From assembly GCA_049514435.1 (NCBI GenBank), contig JBEKVB010000016.1, forward strand, positions 44,280 to 108,279: a DNA stretch of 64,000 nucleotides. The letters are read 5' to 3'. Numbering within the stretch: position 1 is the stretch's first letter; every line of letters starts with the position of its first letter. Below, one piece after another: positions 7,679 through 16,602 of the stretch. This DNA is from UBA4810 sp002479215 (GTDB lineage: Bacteria > Desulfobacterota > Syntrophia > Syntrophales > Smithellaceae). The notes under the pieces were generated by a model that saw only the letters and a list, made by a program, of their open reading frames with translations, was not told where the DNA came from and did not search any database. A program made the position numbers and the translations under genes.

Positions 7679-8629
7679 TTGCTTAGTTTATTGAAAGATT
7701 TAGCACGGTTAATTTACTGGTTTCCTCTTAGAGTTTGTATCCGATTCATTCCCTTATCAGGGGTCTATCGTCTCGGTAAAATTGGCGGCGACCTGCTATG
7801 CTTGACGTCAAAAGAAAAACGACTAGTTCTGTTTAATGAACTGAAACGCATTCTTCCGAATTGTAATGACAAATATATTAATACTATCACAAGAAAGAGT
7901 TTTGAGAACTACTGTATTTCCGAACTTGAAGTACTGCTATATCCAATCATTGACCGTAATTATGTTAGAAAACATGTATCCATTGTCGGTCAGGAGCATT
8001 TGGATAAAGCCCTTTGCAATGGGACGGGGGTACTGCTCCTTCAGGCGCATTTTGGTGCTTTCCAGATGGTACTCCCAATTTTAGGATATTGTGGATATGT
8101 AATCAATCAAATAAGCGCTTCCGCCTCCCTCTGGAAAACGCATGCGACGACAGCCATTCAGAAAATATCATTAGATAAAAAAGCGCAGTATGAAAATCTG
8201 CTGCCTATTAAGCATTTTCCTGTAGGAGGATCTCTTCGCCCTTTGTTCAGAGCATTGCAACGTAACGAAATTGTCGGCATTACTTCAGACGGTGGTGCAG
8301 CCCGAAAAACCGTGGAAGTTAGTTTTTTGGAAAGGATAGCAAACTTTCCAAAAGGTGTAGCTGGTCTTGCATTGAAGACAGGTGCGTTGATTGTGCCCGT
8401 ATTCATTATCACAGAAAAAAAACTCTCTCACAGACTTGTATTTCATCCACCATTGAGTAAAAAATATAATTTTGACAAATCTTCTGAGGCTGCCGCTATC
8501 ATGCAGGAATTTGCTAATATTCTTTCGGATTATATCTACCAATATCCCCACCATTACGGATATACATTGTGTTTAAGAAAAATGATGGCTTCGTTGGATG
8601 AACACCCCCTTTTTTCCGATTATGAATAG
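7679..8629 (+). CDS. LpxL/HtrB-like lysophospholipid acyltransferase, copy 1
   Basis: 316 residues from a TTG start with GAGG about 14 nt upstream; no ATG lies near the N-terminus. An N-terminal hydrophobic segment (LARLIYWFPLRVCIRFIP) precedes the acyltransferase core: VLLLQAHFGAFQ (conserved His), then GGSLRPLFRALQRNEIVGITSDGG, and GVAGLALKTGALIVPVFII. This matches the LpxL/HtrB family, which puts acyl chains on lipid A or related lipids at the inner membrane. The residue five after the His is Gln, where the family HX4D/E motif has an acid. The gene is AT-rich, unlike its GC-rich neighbours. Two paralogues follow at 9995 and 14099. Confidence 0.8.
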   Translation: MLSLLKDLARLIYWFPLRVCIRFIPLSGVYRLGKIGGDLLCLTSKEKRLVLFNELKRILPNCNDKYINTITRKSFENYCISELEVLLYPIIDRNYVRKHVSIVGQEHLDKALCNGTGVLLLQAHFGAFQMVLPILGYCGYVINQISASASLWKTHATTAIQKISLDKKAQYENLLPIKHFPVGGSLRPLFRALQRNEIVGITSDGGAARKTVEVSFLERIANFPKGVAGLALKTGALIVPVFIITEKKLSHRLVFHPPLSKKYNFDKSSEAAAIMQEFANILSDYIYQYPHHYGYTLCLRKMMASLDEHPLFSDYE

Positions 8630-8660
8630 AAACAACGGATAGGGATCAGGAGGATCCAGT

Positions 8661-8693
8661 ATGCGTAAAAGAAATAAATTTATGGAGTGCTAA
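8661..8693 (+). pseudogene. 10-codon 5' stub of a radical SAM/SPASM gene
   Basis: A strong ribosome site (CAGGAGGATCC) is followed by a start codon and MRKRNKFMEC, then a stop. The intact radical SAM gene that runs toward it on the other strand (9760 to 8690) begins MHKRNKTLEW, the same pattern M-x-K-R-N-K-x-x-E. The stub therefore looks like the retained start of a paralogue whose body was replaced. Its last bases overlap the stop codon of the convergent gene. Confidence 0.6.
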
Positions 8694-9760
8694 CCGAACC
8701 GCAGGAACCGGAGGGCTTCGCTTATGAGACTCCTTCGGTAGACGAAATTGCCCGGGCTGCAGTGGATGTCACAGTTCTTGATCATCCGCCTGATCTCCCA
8801 AGCCTTCGCGGAATCCCAAGCATCGCGGGGCGTTACCTCCCGGACGTTGCCGAGGGGTGCCATCTTGAAGCAGGTATGGATGAACCCGTCACAAGTGATG
8901 CTCAGGTTAGTGATACCTACCATGCACCTATCGTGCATCAGCAGGTAGGGCTGCTCGAAGTACTTCTTCATCCCTTCGAGCTGCTCGGGCGGGTTCAGGA
9001 TCTTCGCACCACTGTGCTTGAGCTCGATCAGCTGATCGAGCACCCGGTTTATTGACGTGAGGTCATCGAACCAGAGGTCGGTCTTCTTGTACCACTCGGG
9101 GTCGCTGTCGATCGTTGGGCCGAGGGGGTTGAAAATGATCCCGTCGAGCCCCTTGCGCTCCACTAGGTGCACGAGATCGACGAGTTCGTGCATGTTCTTG
9201 CGGCTGATGACCGTCGCGAAGGAGATCGACATACCACTGCCCCGGCCCGCCTCGAGTAGGGCGTCGACAGCCGCCATCGTCCTAGCGTACAGACCGGGGA
9301 TGCCCCGTACCTCATCGTGCGTCTCGGGCCTGATCCCGTCGACGGAGATGTGGATGTAACCGAGCCCTGAGTTGACGATCTTCCGAGCCAGGGGGCGGTC
9401 GATCATCGTGCCGTTGGTGACCACGCCGGTTAGGACCCCCTGCTGGGTCGCGAAGTCGATGATGTCGGTGATGTCCCTGCGCATGAAGATCTCGCCACCC
9501 GCAAGTTGGATCCGACATGGCCCAATCCAACTGCTAAGGTCGGTGATGACCTTCTTCCACTCCTCGGTGGTTAGCTCCTCTTTTTTCGGCATCCGCCAGA
9601 TCGCGCACTGCTGGCACTTGATGTTGCACCGCAGGGTGACGCAGAAGATGATCCTGGTCGGTTTCGCCAGCCCGCGGTCGTGGCGGTAGGACCATCCCTG
9701 CAGGCTGCGGTTGACCAGTTGGTTGAAGGCCCATTCTAAGGTTTTGTTTCGTTTATGCAT
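8690..9760 (-). CDS. Radical SAM/SPASM-domain protein, inverted
   Basis: 356 residues on the minus strand, the only leftward gene in this part of the cluster apart from the transposase. Core: RIIFCVTLRCNIKCQQCAIW (CxxxCxxC), IQLAGGEIFMRRD (GGE), and a strand ending HISVDGIRPETHDEVRG. The C-terminus has an auxiliary-cluster region (HDRCMVG, CDGFIHTCFKMAPLGN, NCDIHCSPG). It resembles the gene at 2357-3433 in length and layout. It is GC-rich while both flanking acyltransferase genes are AT-rich, and it faces against them, so it was probably inserted or inverted as a unit. The stub at 8661 marks its 3' junction. Confidence 0.85.
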   Translation of the reverse strand: MHKRNKTLEWAFNQLVNRSLQGWSYRHDRGLAKPTRIIFCVTLRCNIKCQQCAIWRMPKKEELTTEEWKKVITDLSSWIGPCRIQLAGGEIFMRRDITDIIDFATQQGVLTGVVTNGTMIDRPLARKIVNSGLGYIHISVDGIRPETHDEVRGIPGLYARTMAAVDALLEAGRGSGMSISFATVISRKNMHELVDLVHLVERKGLDGIIFNPLGPTIDSDPEWYKKTDLWFDDLTSINRVLDQLIELKHSGAKILNPPEQLEGMKKYFEQPYLLMHDRCMVGITNLSITCDGFIHTCFKMAPLGNVREVTPRDAWDSAKAWEIRRMIKNCDIHCSPGNFVYRRSLISEALRFLRFG

Positions 9761-9994
9761 ATGCTCCAGCTCTCTGTTATTGACTGGCCAGCGTCGGGCC
9801 GACCGTTGAACTGACGATCTGATTGCGCTCTAGCACCCGGAACACTGATTGACAAGAACTTTCTTTTCTGGGAAAGGAATATAAGGAAACCACCGTTGTA
9901 TGTCAATGAAAACTTTCAACAAAATGTGGGAATGGGCGCAGGTGATCGCGGATGGGATGTATCGCGGCGTCAATCATTTTGCAGATATAGAATT

Positions 9995-10954
9995 ATGAAA
10001 ATATCTCATTTATTGACTAGACTGGTCGACGCTGGCTTGTGGGTTTTTGGGGAAATTTCTTATCTTTTTTTTCGATTGATAGGATGGCGAAAAATATCGT
10101 TAATGGGACGGTTCTTGGGGCGTGTAATCTACCATATTAACGCAACGAACAAAGAATCTTTGGCTAAAGAAATATCTGGAATTCTTAAAGATGAAAAAAA
10201 CAAAGAAGAAATCATGAAAGCCACCAAGAAATGTTTTGAAAATCATTATGCCCGCATAATTGAAACTCTTTTCTTTGGAAGGCTTTCAAAAGAAATACTT
10301 GCTGAAATGATAGAAGTTAGAGGAATTGAAAACATTAACAAAGCGCTATCTTATGGTAATGGAGTTATCCTTTTGCTCGCTCACTTCGGCTCCTTTCTTC
10401 TTCCACTCCCCTATTTGGGATATGAGGGATATAAAGTGAATCAGCTTACAGGAAAACAAAGGCATAAATCTCTTATAGATGAAAGACTATGGGTATGGAG
10501 AAAGCGTGATGCTGACAGTCTCCCTGTAAAATACATACAGGCAGAAAGATTCTTACGGCCTATGCTTCAGGCTCTGAAGAACAACGAAATATTATCTATT
10601 GCATTTGATGGAAGAGATGGTTCAAACTGGACACCTGTAAATTTTCTCGGCCGTAAGGCTATGTTCTCATCAGGTCCCTTTAGGTTGGCAAGAAAAACGG
10701 GGGCGTCCATCATTCCGACTTTTGTTGTTCGTAATAGTGATGATACACATTTACTTATTTTTGAAAAACCTTTTGATTTGCCACAAACCGCCTTTTTCGA
10801 TTTGAAAAAAACCGCTGCATATGATATAGGTCGATATGCTGAATTCTTCTCTGACTATGTGAAAAGATATCCTTGTCATTTTGGGATGACATTACTCAAA
10901 CATCGTTTCCAGGCCTCAGAGGATTATCCACAGCTATTTGTTGATGAAGGATGA
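9995..10954 (+). CDS. LpxL/HtrB-like lysophospholipid acyltransferase, copy 2
   Basis: 319 residues if ATG 9995 (MKISHLLTRLVDAGLW) is used; the frame is open upstream to a TTG at 9896, but the N-terminus from 9995 aligns best with copies 1 and 3. The core shows VILLLAHFGSFLLPLP, then RFLRPMLQALKNNEILSIAF with DGRDGSN, and RLARKTGASIIPTFVV. The family acid five residues after the conserved His is Leu here. The N-terminal hydrophobic helix (GEISYLFFRLIG) suggests inner-membrane attachment. AT-rich. It lies 105 bp before the frameshifted B12-binding radical SAM gene and probably shares its transcript. Confidence 0.8.
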   Translation: MKISHLLTRLVDAGLWVFGEISYLFFRLIGWRKISLMGRFLGRVIYHINATNKESLAKEISGILKDEKNKEEIMKATKKCFENHYARIIETLFFGRLSKEILAEMIEVRGIENINKALSYGNGVILLLAHFGSFLLPLPYLGYEGYKVNQLTGKQRHKSLIDERLWVWRKRDADSLPVKYIQAERFLRPMLQALKNNEILSIAFDGRDGSNWTPVNFLGRKAMFSSGPFRLARKTGASIIPTFVVRNSDDTHLLIFEKPFDLPQTAFFDLKKTAAYDIGRYAEFFSDYVKRYPCHFGMTLLKHRFQASEDYPQLFVDEG

Positions 10955-11059
10955 AGGAATCCCACCCAAATTATGGAAAAAACAACAAACCTCTCCTTTA
11001 GGAAACTAGGGGCAAAATCGGGGTAGTATCCCCTTAAGCATATTGATAGGAAAATATTT

Positions 11060-12566
11060 ATGAAAATTACTTTTATATCACTGGGACTGTCTACCGATGC
11101 GATTGGCCTTCGAATTCTTTCTTCGTTGCTTAAGCAAAACGGTTATCAATCACAGCTTTTATTTCTACCTATGTTAGAAGATCTTAAACGTAGGGCAACA
11201 CACACCAAGTATCACTATAGTGAAAATGTCCTGAATCAGATAATCGATCTTTGCAAAGATTCTAGCCTTATCGGCATATCTTTGATGACGCATCATCAGT
11301 CAGTTGCCGTTGAACTTACTCAACGCATTAAAAGCTCTATTTCGACACCGATTATCTGGGGGGGGTATTCATCCGACCGTATGTCCTGAGGAATGTCTTG
11401 AAACAGCTGATTTAGTGTGCGTTGGCGAAGCTGAAACCTCCATGATTGAATTGGTTCGGTGCATGCAAAATGGTCATGATATATCGACTATTCCAGGTAT
11501 ATGGCTTAAAAAAAATGGCCGAGTTATCAATAATGGTGCAGGAGATCTGGCAAGCGATTTAGACAGCCTACCTTTCCCAGATTACAGTTTTGATGACCAC
11601 CATCTGTTAATGCAAGACAAGATTATACCAATGACATCAGAAAACTGGCGCCAGCATCTCTTAAAATTCTTTCCCCCTCTCAATCATAACCGATCTAATA
11701 ATCCGGCATACCAGGTACTTTCGTCTCGGGGATGCCCGTTTAATTGCACTTTTTGTGGCGAATACCCTCTAACCGAGTATATATATGGTCGGCGCTATTT
11801 CAGAAAGAGAAGCATCAGAAACTTGATAGAAGAATTAATCTGGGTTAAAAATGCATTTCCTTTTATTGGTGAAATATGCTTTTGCGATGACACCTTTGCA
11901 AGTCGGAGTATTTCAGATTTACAGGAATTCACGAAGCAATACAAAGAAAAAATTAAACTTCCTTTCTATATACTCGTATCTCCCGTCAACGTAACCAAGA
12001 AGAATTTTGACTTGCTTGTTGATGCGGGACTAACTAATGTCGGTATGGGAATCCAGTCAGGCAGTAAACGAATAATTGAACTCTATGATCGGCAACATGT
12101 CGGAAATGTTGATCAATCATTAACAGCAGCCAAAATTATTAATAGTTATAAAGATCGTCTTTTCCCCTATTACGATTTTATCATTGAAAATCCTTATGAA
12201 ACTAATGAAGATCTCTTGGACACTGTCCGTTTACTAGTTAAGCTACCACGTCCTTATGATACTAGGGTCTATGCATTGAGTTTTTTCCCTGGAACTAAGC
12301 TTCAAAAAAAGGCTTCTGCTGATGGCATATTTTACACTGATATGTATGATAAGACTTTTGGCCAGAGATATCAAGGTGGATATCTTAATTTCCTGCTTGA
12401 TATGAATAAATATCGTATTCCCCCAAAAGTGCTGGAAGTTTTAATATCCCGTCCCTTTCTCTATTTTTTTAATAGGCCTTCTGCTGGTCGATTTTTTCTT
12501 GTTTTTCATCGGTTTTTGAAGCTGGTTGCCATGAAACTTCACTTTCACGAAAGGGGATTATCATGA
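11060..12566 (+). pseudogene. B12-binding-type radical SAM protein gene, frameshifted in a G8 run
   Basis: Two overlapping frames (11060-11389 and the one ending at 12566) form one gene. The first gives MKITFISLGLSTDAIGLRIL ... TPIIWGG, and the second continues IHPTVCPEECLETADLVCVGEAE, exactly as in the intact paralogues at 15106 and 18703 (IIWGG-V/T-HPT). The break is in the run of eight G at 11358-11365; seven would restore the frame. Downstream come SSRGCPFNCTFCGEYP (CxxxCxxC radical SAM site) and a long C-terminal helical region. The family has an N-terminal cobalamin-binding-like domain and modifies carbons by radical methylation or rearrangement. The shift may be a true mutation, a slippage-based switch or a sequencing error. 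Confidence 0.75.
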
Positions 12567-12618
12567 TTTGCTCACATCAGATTTCTTCGAATCAAATCTT
12601 AGTTCTATAGGGCAAAGA

Positions 12619-14091
12619 GTGAGAAAATGTAAGCGGAAGGAATCTTGTAAGAAGATACTCATCTTAGGCGGCGGCTTCAGCGGCCTGCGCTTGGCGTTTT
12701 TGCTGAACCGGAAAGGTTACAAGGTTGAAATTGTTGAGCGGGGGGACCGGCTAGGGGGCATGGTCCAGACCTTTTCCCACACCTGGAACAGCAGGGAATT
12801 CCTCTTCGACTATGGTCCCCACCTGTTTTTCGACGATTATCTCCCTGACTACAGAGAACTGCTCGGCGACGACCTCATTCACATCCGCGACCGGTTTGCG
12901 ATGGTGACCCGGGGGGGCATGCTTTCCTACCCCCTTAGGCCAATAGAGATGTTCACGCGTATGAACCCTCTACGTAGCGCGGGTTACCTGCTTGATTTTG
13001 CACTCTGGCGTCTGAAGGGGCGCCGTACCGCTGCTGGGCAGTCCAATCTCAAAACCGTCATGATCGAGCGGTTTGGCCCGAAGCTTTTCGAGGATTTCTA
13101 CGCCCCGTACATCGAAAAGTGCTGCGGACTGCCGTCGGAGCGGATATCGCCCCTGTGGGCCAGGGAGCGGGAAAACGTCAGCGGTAAGAATCCTGTGGAC
13201 AACATCTTCAAGAAAGTGCAATCCTGGTTCAGCCGGAATACCCGTGAGCAGCTTGCCCGGGGTAATCACCCTTCTGCCAGGGACATTCTGGCCTGTTATC
13301 CCCGCAAAGGTGCCGGGCAGCTCTGCGATGTGATGGCCGAAACGCTCCCGCAGGAGAGCGTTCACCTCGGCGCCGAAGTCAAGGGCGTGCTGACTGAAGG
13401 TGGGCTGGTACAGGGCTTGACCGTAGAACAGGTGGGCCAGAACCGGACGCTGCGGGCAGATCTTTACATTTCCACGATCCCCCTCCAACAGTTCGTGTGT
13501 GCACTGACGCCTGTTCCAGGACCAGAGCTCCTCGCGGCGGTAAGCCGCCTCACATACCGCACCGTACGGCTTGTGAACCTCATCGTGGACCAGGATCGGA
13601 TCTTTGACTGCCTTGAGATCTTCTCGATGATGCGTAACCACCCCTTCAAGCGGGTCTACGAACCTAAGGCGATGAGCCGTGAGCTATCGCCCCCAGGTAT
13701 GAGCTCGTTATGCATGGAGGTCTGCTGCAGCGAGGGAGATGAGTTCCACACAATGCCGGCCGGGCCGCTTGTCGACCGCTGTGTCGACGCGCTCCTCGAG
13801 ATGGGGTTGCTGGCGTCGCGCGATCTCGTGAAGGATTCCTTCGTCGTCGACATGCCGAACGCCTATCCGGTATACACGATGGGGTTCGAACAGGACCAAC
13901 AGCGTTTGCTAGAGCACGTCTCCGGCTTCGGGAATCTGCTCACCAGCGGTCGGCAGGGACTGTTCCGATATCATGCGATGACCAATGAGGTTATGGAGAT
14001 GGTGGATAGCGTTGCCCGTTTCCTCGAGGGGGACCGGAACAAACTGCTCGCTGACAATCACCGCTCTCGGTGGGGGCAGTCGTTCTATTGA
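12619..14091 (+). CDS. FAD-dependent oxidoreductase (protoporphyrinogen oxidase / UDP-galactopyranose mutase-like)
   Basis: About 490 residues from GTG 12619 (AGGG 7 nt upstream); a TTG at 12568 would add 17 residues. The dinucleotide-binding motif ILILGGGFSGLRLAFLL is followed by the usual acidic end of the second strand (VEIVERGDRLGGM). A middle segment FDYGPHLFFDDY resembles the substrate-side loop of UDP-galactopyranose mutase and amine-oxidase-type flavoproteins, and the C-terminal NLLTSGRQGLFRYHAM fits the second FAD contact. It could oxidise, desaturate or isomerise a lipid or sugar. GC-rich, in contrast to the AT-rich gene before it; the next gene starts 7 bp downstream, so the two are surely co-translated. 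Confidence 0.75.
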   Translation: MRKCKRKESCKKILILGGGFSGLRLAFLLNRKGYKVEIVERGDRLGGMVQTFSHTWNSREFLFDYGPHLFFDDYLPDYRELLGDDLIHIRDRFAMVTRGGMLSYPLRPIEMFTRMNPLRSAGYLLDFALWRLKGRRTAAGQSNLKTVMIERFGPKLFEDFYAPYIEKCCGLPSERISPLWARERENVSGKNPVDNIFKKVQSWFSRNTREQLARGNHPSARDILACYPRKGAGQLCDVMAETLPQESVHLGAEVKGVLTEGGLVQGLTVEQVGQNRTLRADLYISTIPLQQFVCALTPVPGPELLAAVSRLTYRTVRLVNLIVDQDRIFDCLEIFSMMRNHPFKRVYEPKAMSRELSPPGMSSLCMEVCCSEGDEFHTMPAGPLVDRCVDALLEMGLLASRDLVKDSFVVDMPNAYPVYTMGFEQDQQRLLEHVSGFGNLLTSGRQGLFRYHAMTNEVMEMVDSVARFLEGDRNKLLADNHRSRWGQSFY

Positions 14092-14098
14092 GGCAGCA

Positions 14099-15109
14099 AT
14101 GATCATCAAGGACAACATTCTGCGTGACATGGCTAAGCTCGTGGCCTGGTATCCACTGCGCTGGTGCGTTACCACCTCGCCGTGGCGCCTGGCGTATCTC
14201 TTCGGCGAGGCGGTAGGACTCGCAGAATCGCTGATCCTGCGTGAGCGGAATGGCCGCATCGCCGCAAACCTTTTGGCGACCTACGGCAGCCGTATGACGG
14301 AGGTAGAGGCGTACCGCATCGCGCAGCGGAACATCCAGCGTCACTATATTGAGCACATGGAGTTCTACAAGTACGCCACGCTGAACGCCGCCAACCTCTC
14401 GCAACACATCAGGTTTGAGGGCCTTAAGAACCTCGATACGGCCCTCAAGGCGGGCCGAGGGGCGATCCTTGTGCATATGCACTACGGGTGCAAGCAGTTC
14501 CCGCTCGTGGCGCTCGGCATAAGGGGTTATGATGTCAGCCAGATCGGTTACCGCGACGCGAACGCCGAGGACCACAGCTGGGTGCACAAGAACGTCCACC
14601 TGCGCATCCGCCTGCGGCTAGAGAACCAATTCAATGTTAAGCATGTCCACGTCGGCAAGTCGCTACGGCCGGCCTATGAGACGCTGAAGCGCAATGGTAT
14701 CCTGATGATCACCGGTGACGGGATCGGCGGTATCAGGGGTGCCGGTGAAAACTACATCTCACTGCCCTTCCTGGGTCGGACCATGCTGTTCCCGCCGGGG
14801 CCGGCACGAATGGCGCGCACCACCGGTGCAGTGCTACTGCCTCTGTTCTGCGTGCAGCAGCCGGACTTCACCCACCTGGCTATCATAGAGGCGCCGATCG
14901 CCTTGCAGCTAACCGACGACCGCAAAGCTGACGTGCGACACAGCACGGCGGAATACACGCGGGTCTTCGAAACCTTCATCAAGCGCCACCCCGAGCACTG
15001 GATGTTCTGGGAGGAATTCCAGGAAGGGTGTTTGATCCCGAAGGCAGAATCCTGCGAAGGATTGCCCGAGCCCCAAAATAACGACCTCGTAAAAAAGCCG
15101 CAAACATGA
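14099..15109 (+). CDS. LpxL/HtrB-like lysophospholipid acyltransferase, copy 3
   Basis: 336 residues from ATG 14099, which follows the previous stop by 7 bp; the frame is open further upstream inside that gene, but this start matches the paralogues. Core: GAILVHMHYGCKQFPLV, then HVGKSLRPAYETLKRNGILM, GDGIGGIRG and ARMARTTGAVLLPLFCV. The residue five after the His is Gln (or Cys if counted from the earlier His), not Asp or Glu. GC-rich, unlike copies 1 and 2. Its stop overlaps the next start (ATGA at 15106), so it is translationally coupled to the B12-type radical SAM gene. Expected at the inner membrane, acylating a lipid or glycolipid. Confidence 0.8.
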   Translation: MIIKDNILRDMAKLVAWYPLRWCVTTSPWRLAYLFGEAVGLAESLILRERNGRIAANLLATYGSRMTEVEAYRIAQRNIQRHYIEHMEFYKYATLNAANLSQHIRFEGLKNLDTALKAGRGAILVHMHYGCKQFPLVALGIRGYDVSQIGYRDANAEDHSWVHKNVHLRIRLRLENQFNVKHVHVGKSLRPAYETLKRNGILMITGDGIGGIRGAGENYISLPFLGRTMLFPPGPARMARTTGAVLLPLFCVQQPDFTHLAIIEAPIALQLTDDRKADVRHSTAEYTRVFETFIKRHPEHWMFWEEFQEGCLIPKAESCEGLPEPQNNDLVKKPQT

Positions 15110-16602
15110 AAATAACTTTAATATCATTATATCCAGATATAACCTCTTTGGGAATTCGAGTCATTTCTGCATATCTAAAACAGCATGGCCATAAGACACA
15201 ATTAATATTTCTTCCTGATCCTTATGGTGATGACATTGTATATGAAAAACAAAGATACGAAAATCATATTCTTGAAGAAGTCATTTCTTTATGTCGGCAA
15301 TCAGATTTAATTGGTATCACATTGATGACCAATTTTTTTAATGGAGCTATTCAGTTAACAAATAAATTGAAAAAGGAGTTATCTACCCCTATCATATGGG
15401 GTGGAGTGCATCCAACCATCAAGCCTGATGAGTGTTTGAAATATGCTGACATCGTGTGTATCGGTGAAGGTGAGGATGCCACGCTAGAACTTGTAAATAA
15501 AATGTCCAGAGGCGAAGATTACTTGCATACAATAAACTTATGGTTCAATACCGGTAATAAAGTAATAAAAAATCCTCTAAGTCCTTTGCCACGCGATTTA
15601 GATATCTACCCTTTTCCCGATTACAGTATGGATGACCATCACATAATGATCAATGACCAAATAGTACCTATTTCACACACGGTAACAGAATTATTTCTTA
15701 AAGGCGGTACGGTTTCTAAGTATCTTGGTAAAACTGGGTATCAAACCATGACCAGCAGAGGATGCCCCCATAGCTGTGCCTATTGTATAAACCACACAAT
15801 AAAAGAAATGTATGGTGGTAAGGGAAAGCTGCGTTGGAGGTCTGTAAACAATGTAATTGAAGAACTTATGTGGGTCAAACGGGAGATGTCATATGTTAAT
15901 TATATATGGATTTCTGATGATGAGTTTATGGCCCAAAAAATTGATAATCTTAGGGAATTCGCTATACAATATAAAGCAAAAATTGGATTTCCGTTTTCCT
16001 GCCTCGTCAGTCCTCTTAGTGTAACAGAAGAAAAAATGTCACTTCTTGTGGATGCTGGTCTTATATATGTTCAAATGGGGATTGAAAGCGGTAGCGTCCG
16101 AATGCAAAGGTTGTACAACCGAGAAATCATGAACAATAAAAGGATGATGAAAGCCATAATCATTATTAATAAGTTTAAGGATAAAATGTATCCTCCCAAC
16201 TATGATTTTTTAGTTGATGTTCCATTTGAAACAGATGAAGATAGAATTGACAGCTTGCGTTTTATATCCAATATACCGAAGCCATTTCGTTTGCAACCGT
16301 TCACTTTGATTCTTTACCCTGGGACACTGTTATATGAAATGGCTAAAAAAAAAGTTCTTGTGATCGATGAGTACAAGGAAATTTATGAAAAGACCTATAC
16401 TATGCGTAAGCCTGAGTACTTGAATCTCCTTATGACGCTTTCAAAAAAAGGTAAATTCCCCGGCCCATTACTAAAGATTCTCATCACTTCGCCTATAGTC
16501 GATATTTTAAACAGTAAGGCACTAAAGCCATTGTTCAAATTTATCTATATTGGTATGAAAAATGTTTACAGTTTTATGAAAAATGTGAATGCTTGCTTGT
16601 GA
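15106..16602 (+). CDS. B12-binding-type radical SAM protein
   Basis: 498 residues. The N-terminal domain (about 1-140) begins MKITLISLYPDITSLGIRV and includes STPIIWGGVHPTIKPDECL and DIVCIGEGE, the layout of cobalamin-binding radical SAM enzymes. The radical SAM core starts near residue 220 with TSRGCPHSCAYCINH. The C-terminal ~100 residues are helical and shared with the genes at 11060 and 18703. The likely chemistry is a radical reaction on an unactivated carbon; the substrate is not visible. It is coupled to the acyltransferase before it and to the radical SAM after it (stop and start overlap in GTGA at 16599). Markedly AT-rich, in contrast to the acyltransferase. Confidence 0.85.
   Translation: MKITLISLYPDITSLGIRVISAYLKQHGHKTQLIFLPDPYGDDIVYEKQRYENHILEEVISLCRQSDLIGITLMTNFFNGAIQLTNKLKKELSTPIIWGGVHPTIKPDECLKYADIVCIGEGEDATLELVNKMSRGEDYLHTINLWFNTGNKVIKNPLSPLPRDLDIYPFPDYSMDDHHIMINDQIVPISHTVTELFLKGGTVSKYLGKTGYQTMTSRGCPHSCAYCINHTIKEMYGGKGKLRWRSVNNVIEELMWVKREMSYVNYIWISDDEFMAQKIDNLREFAIQYKAKIGFPFSCLVSPLSVTEEKMSLLVDAGLIYVQMGIESGSVRMQRLYNREIMNNKRMMKAIIIINKFKDKMYPPNYDFLVDVPFETDEDRIDSLRFISNIPKPFRLQPFTLILYPGTLLYEMAKKKVLVIDEYKEIYEKTYTMRKPEYLNLLMTLSKKGKFPGPLLKILITSPIVDILNSKALKPLFKFIYIGMKNVYSFMKNVNACL

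Noticed and set aside
8687..9359. Plus-strand frames opposite the radical SAM gene at 8690-9760
   Set aside because: Long only because the gene is GC-rich; the minus strand has all the motifs.
11304..12566. Separate radical SAM gene starting inside the preceding frame
   Set aside because: Its first 20 residues are out-of-frame translation; paralogue alignment shows one gene broken at the G8 run.
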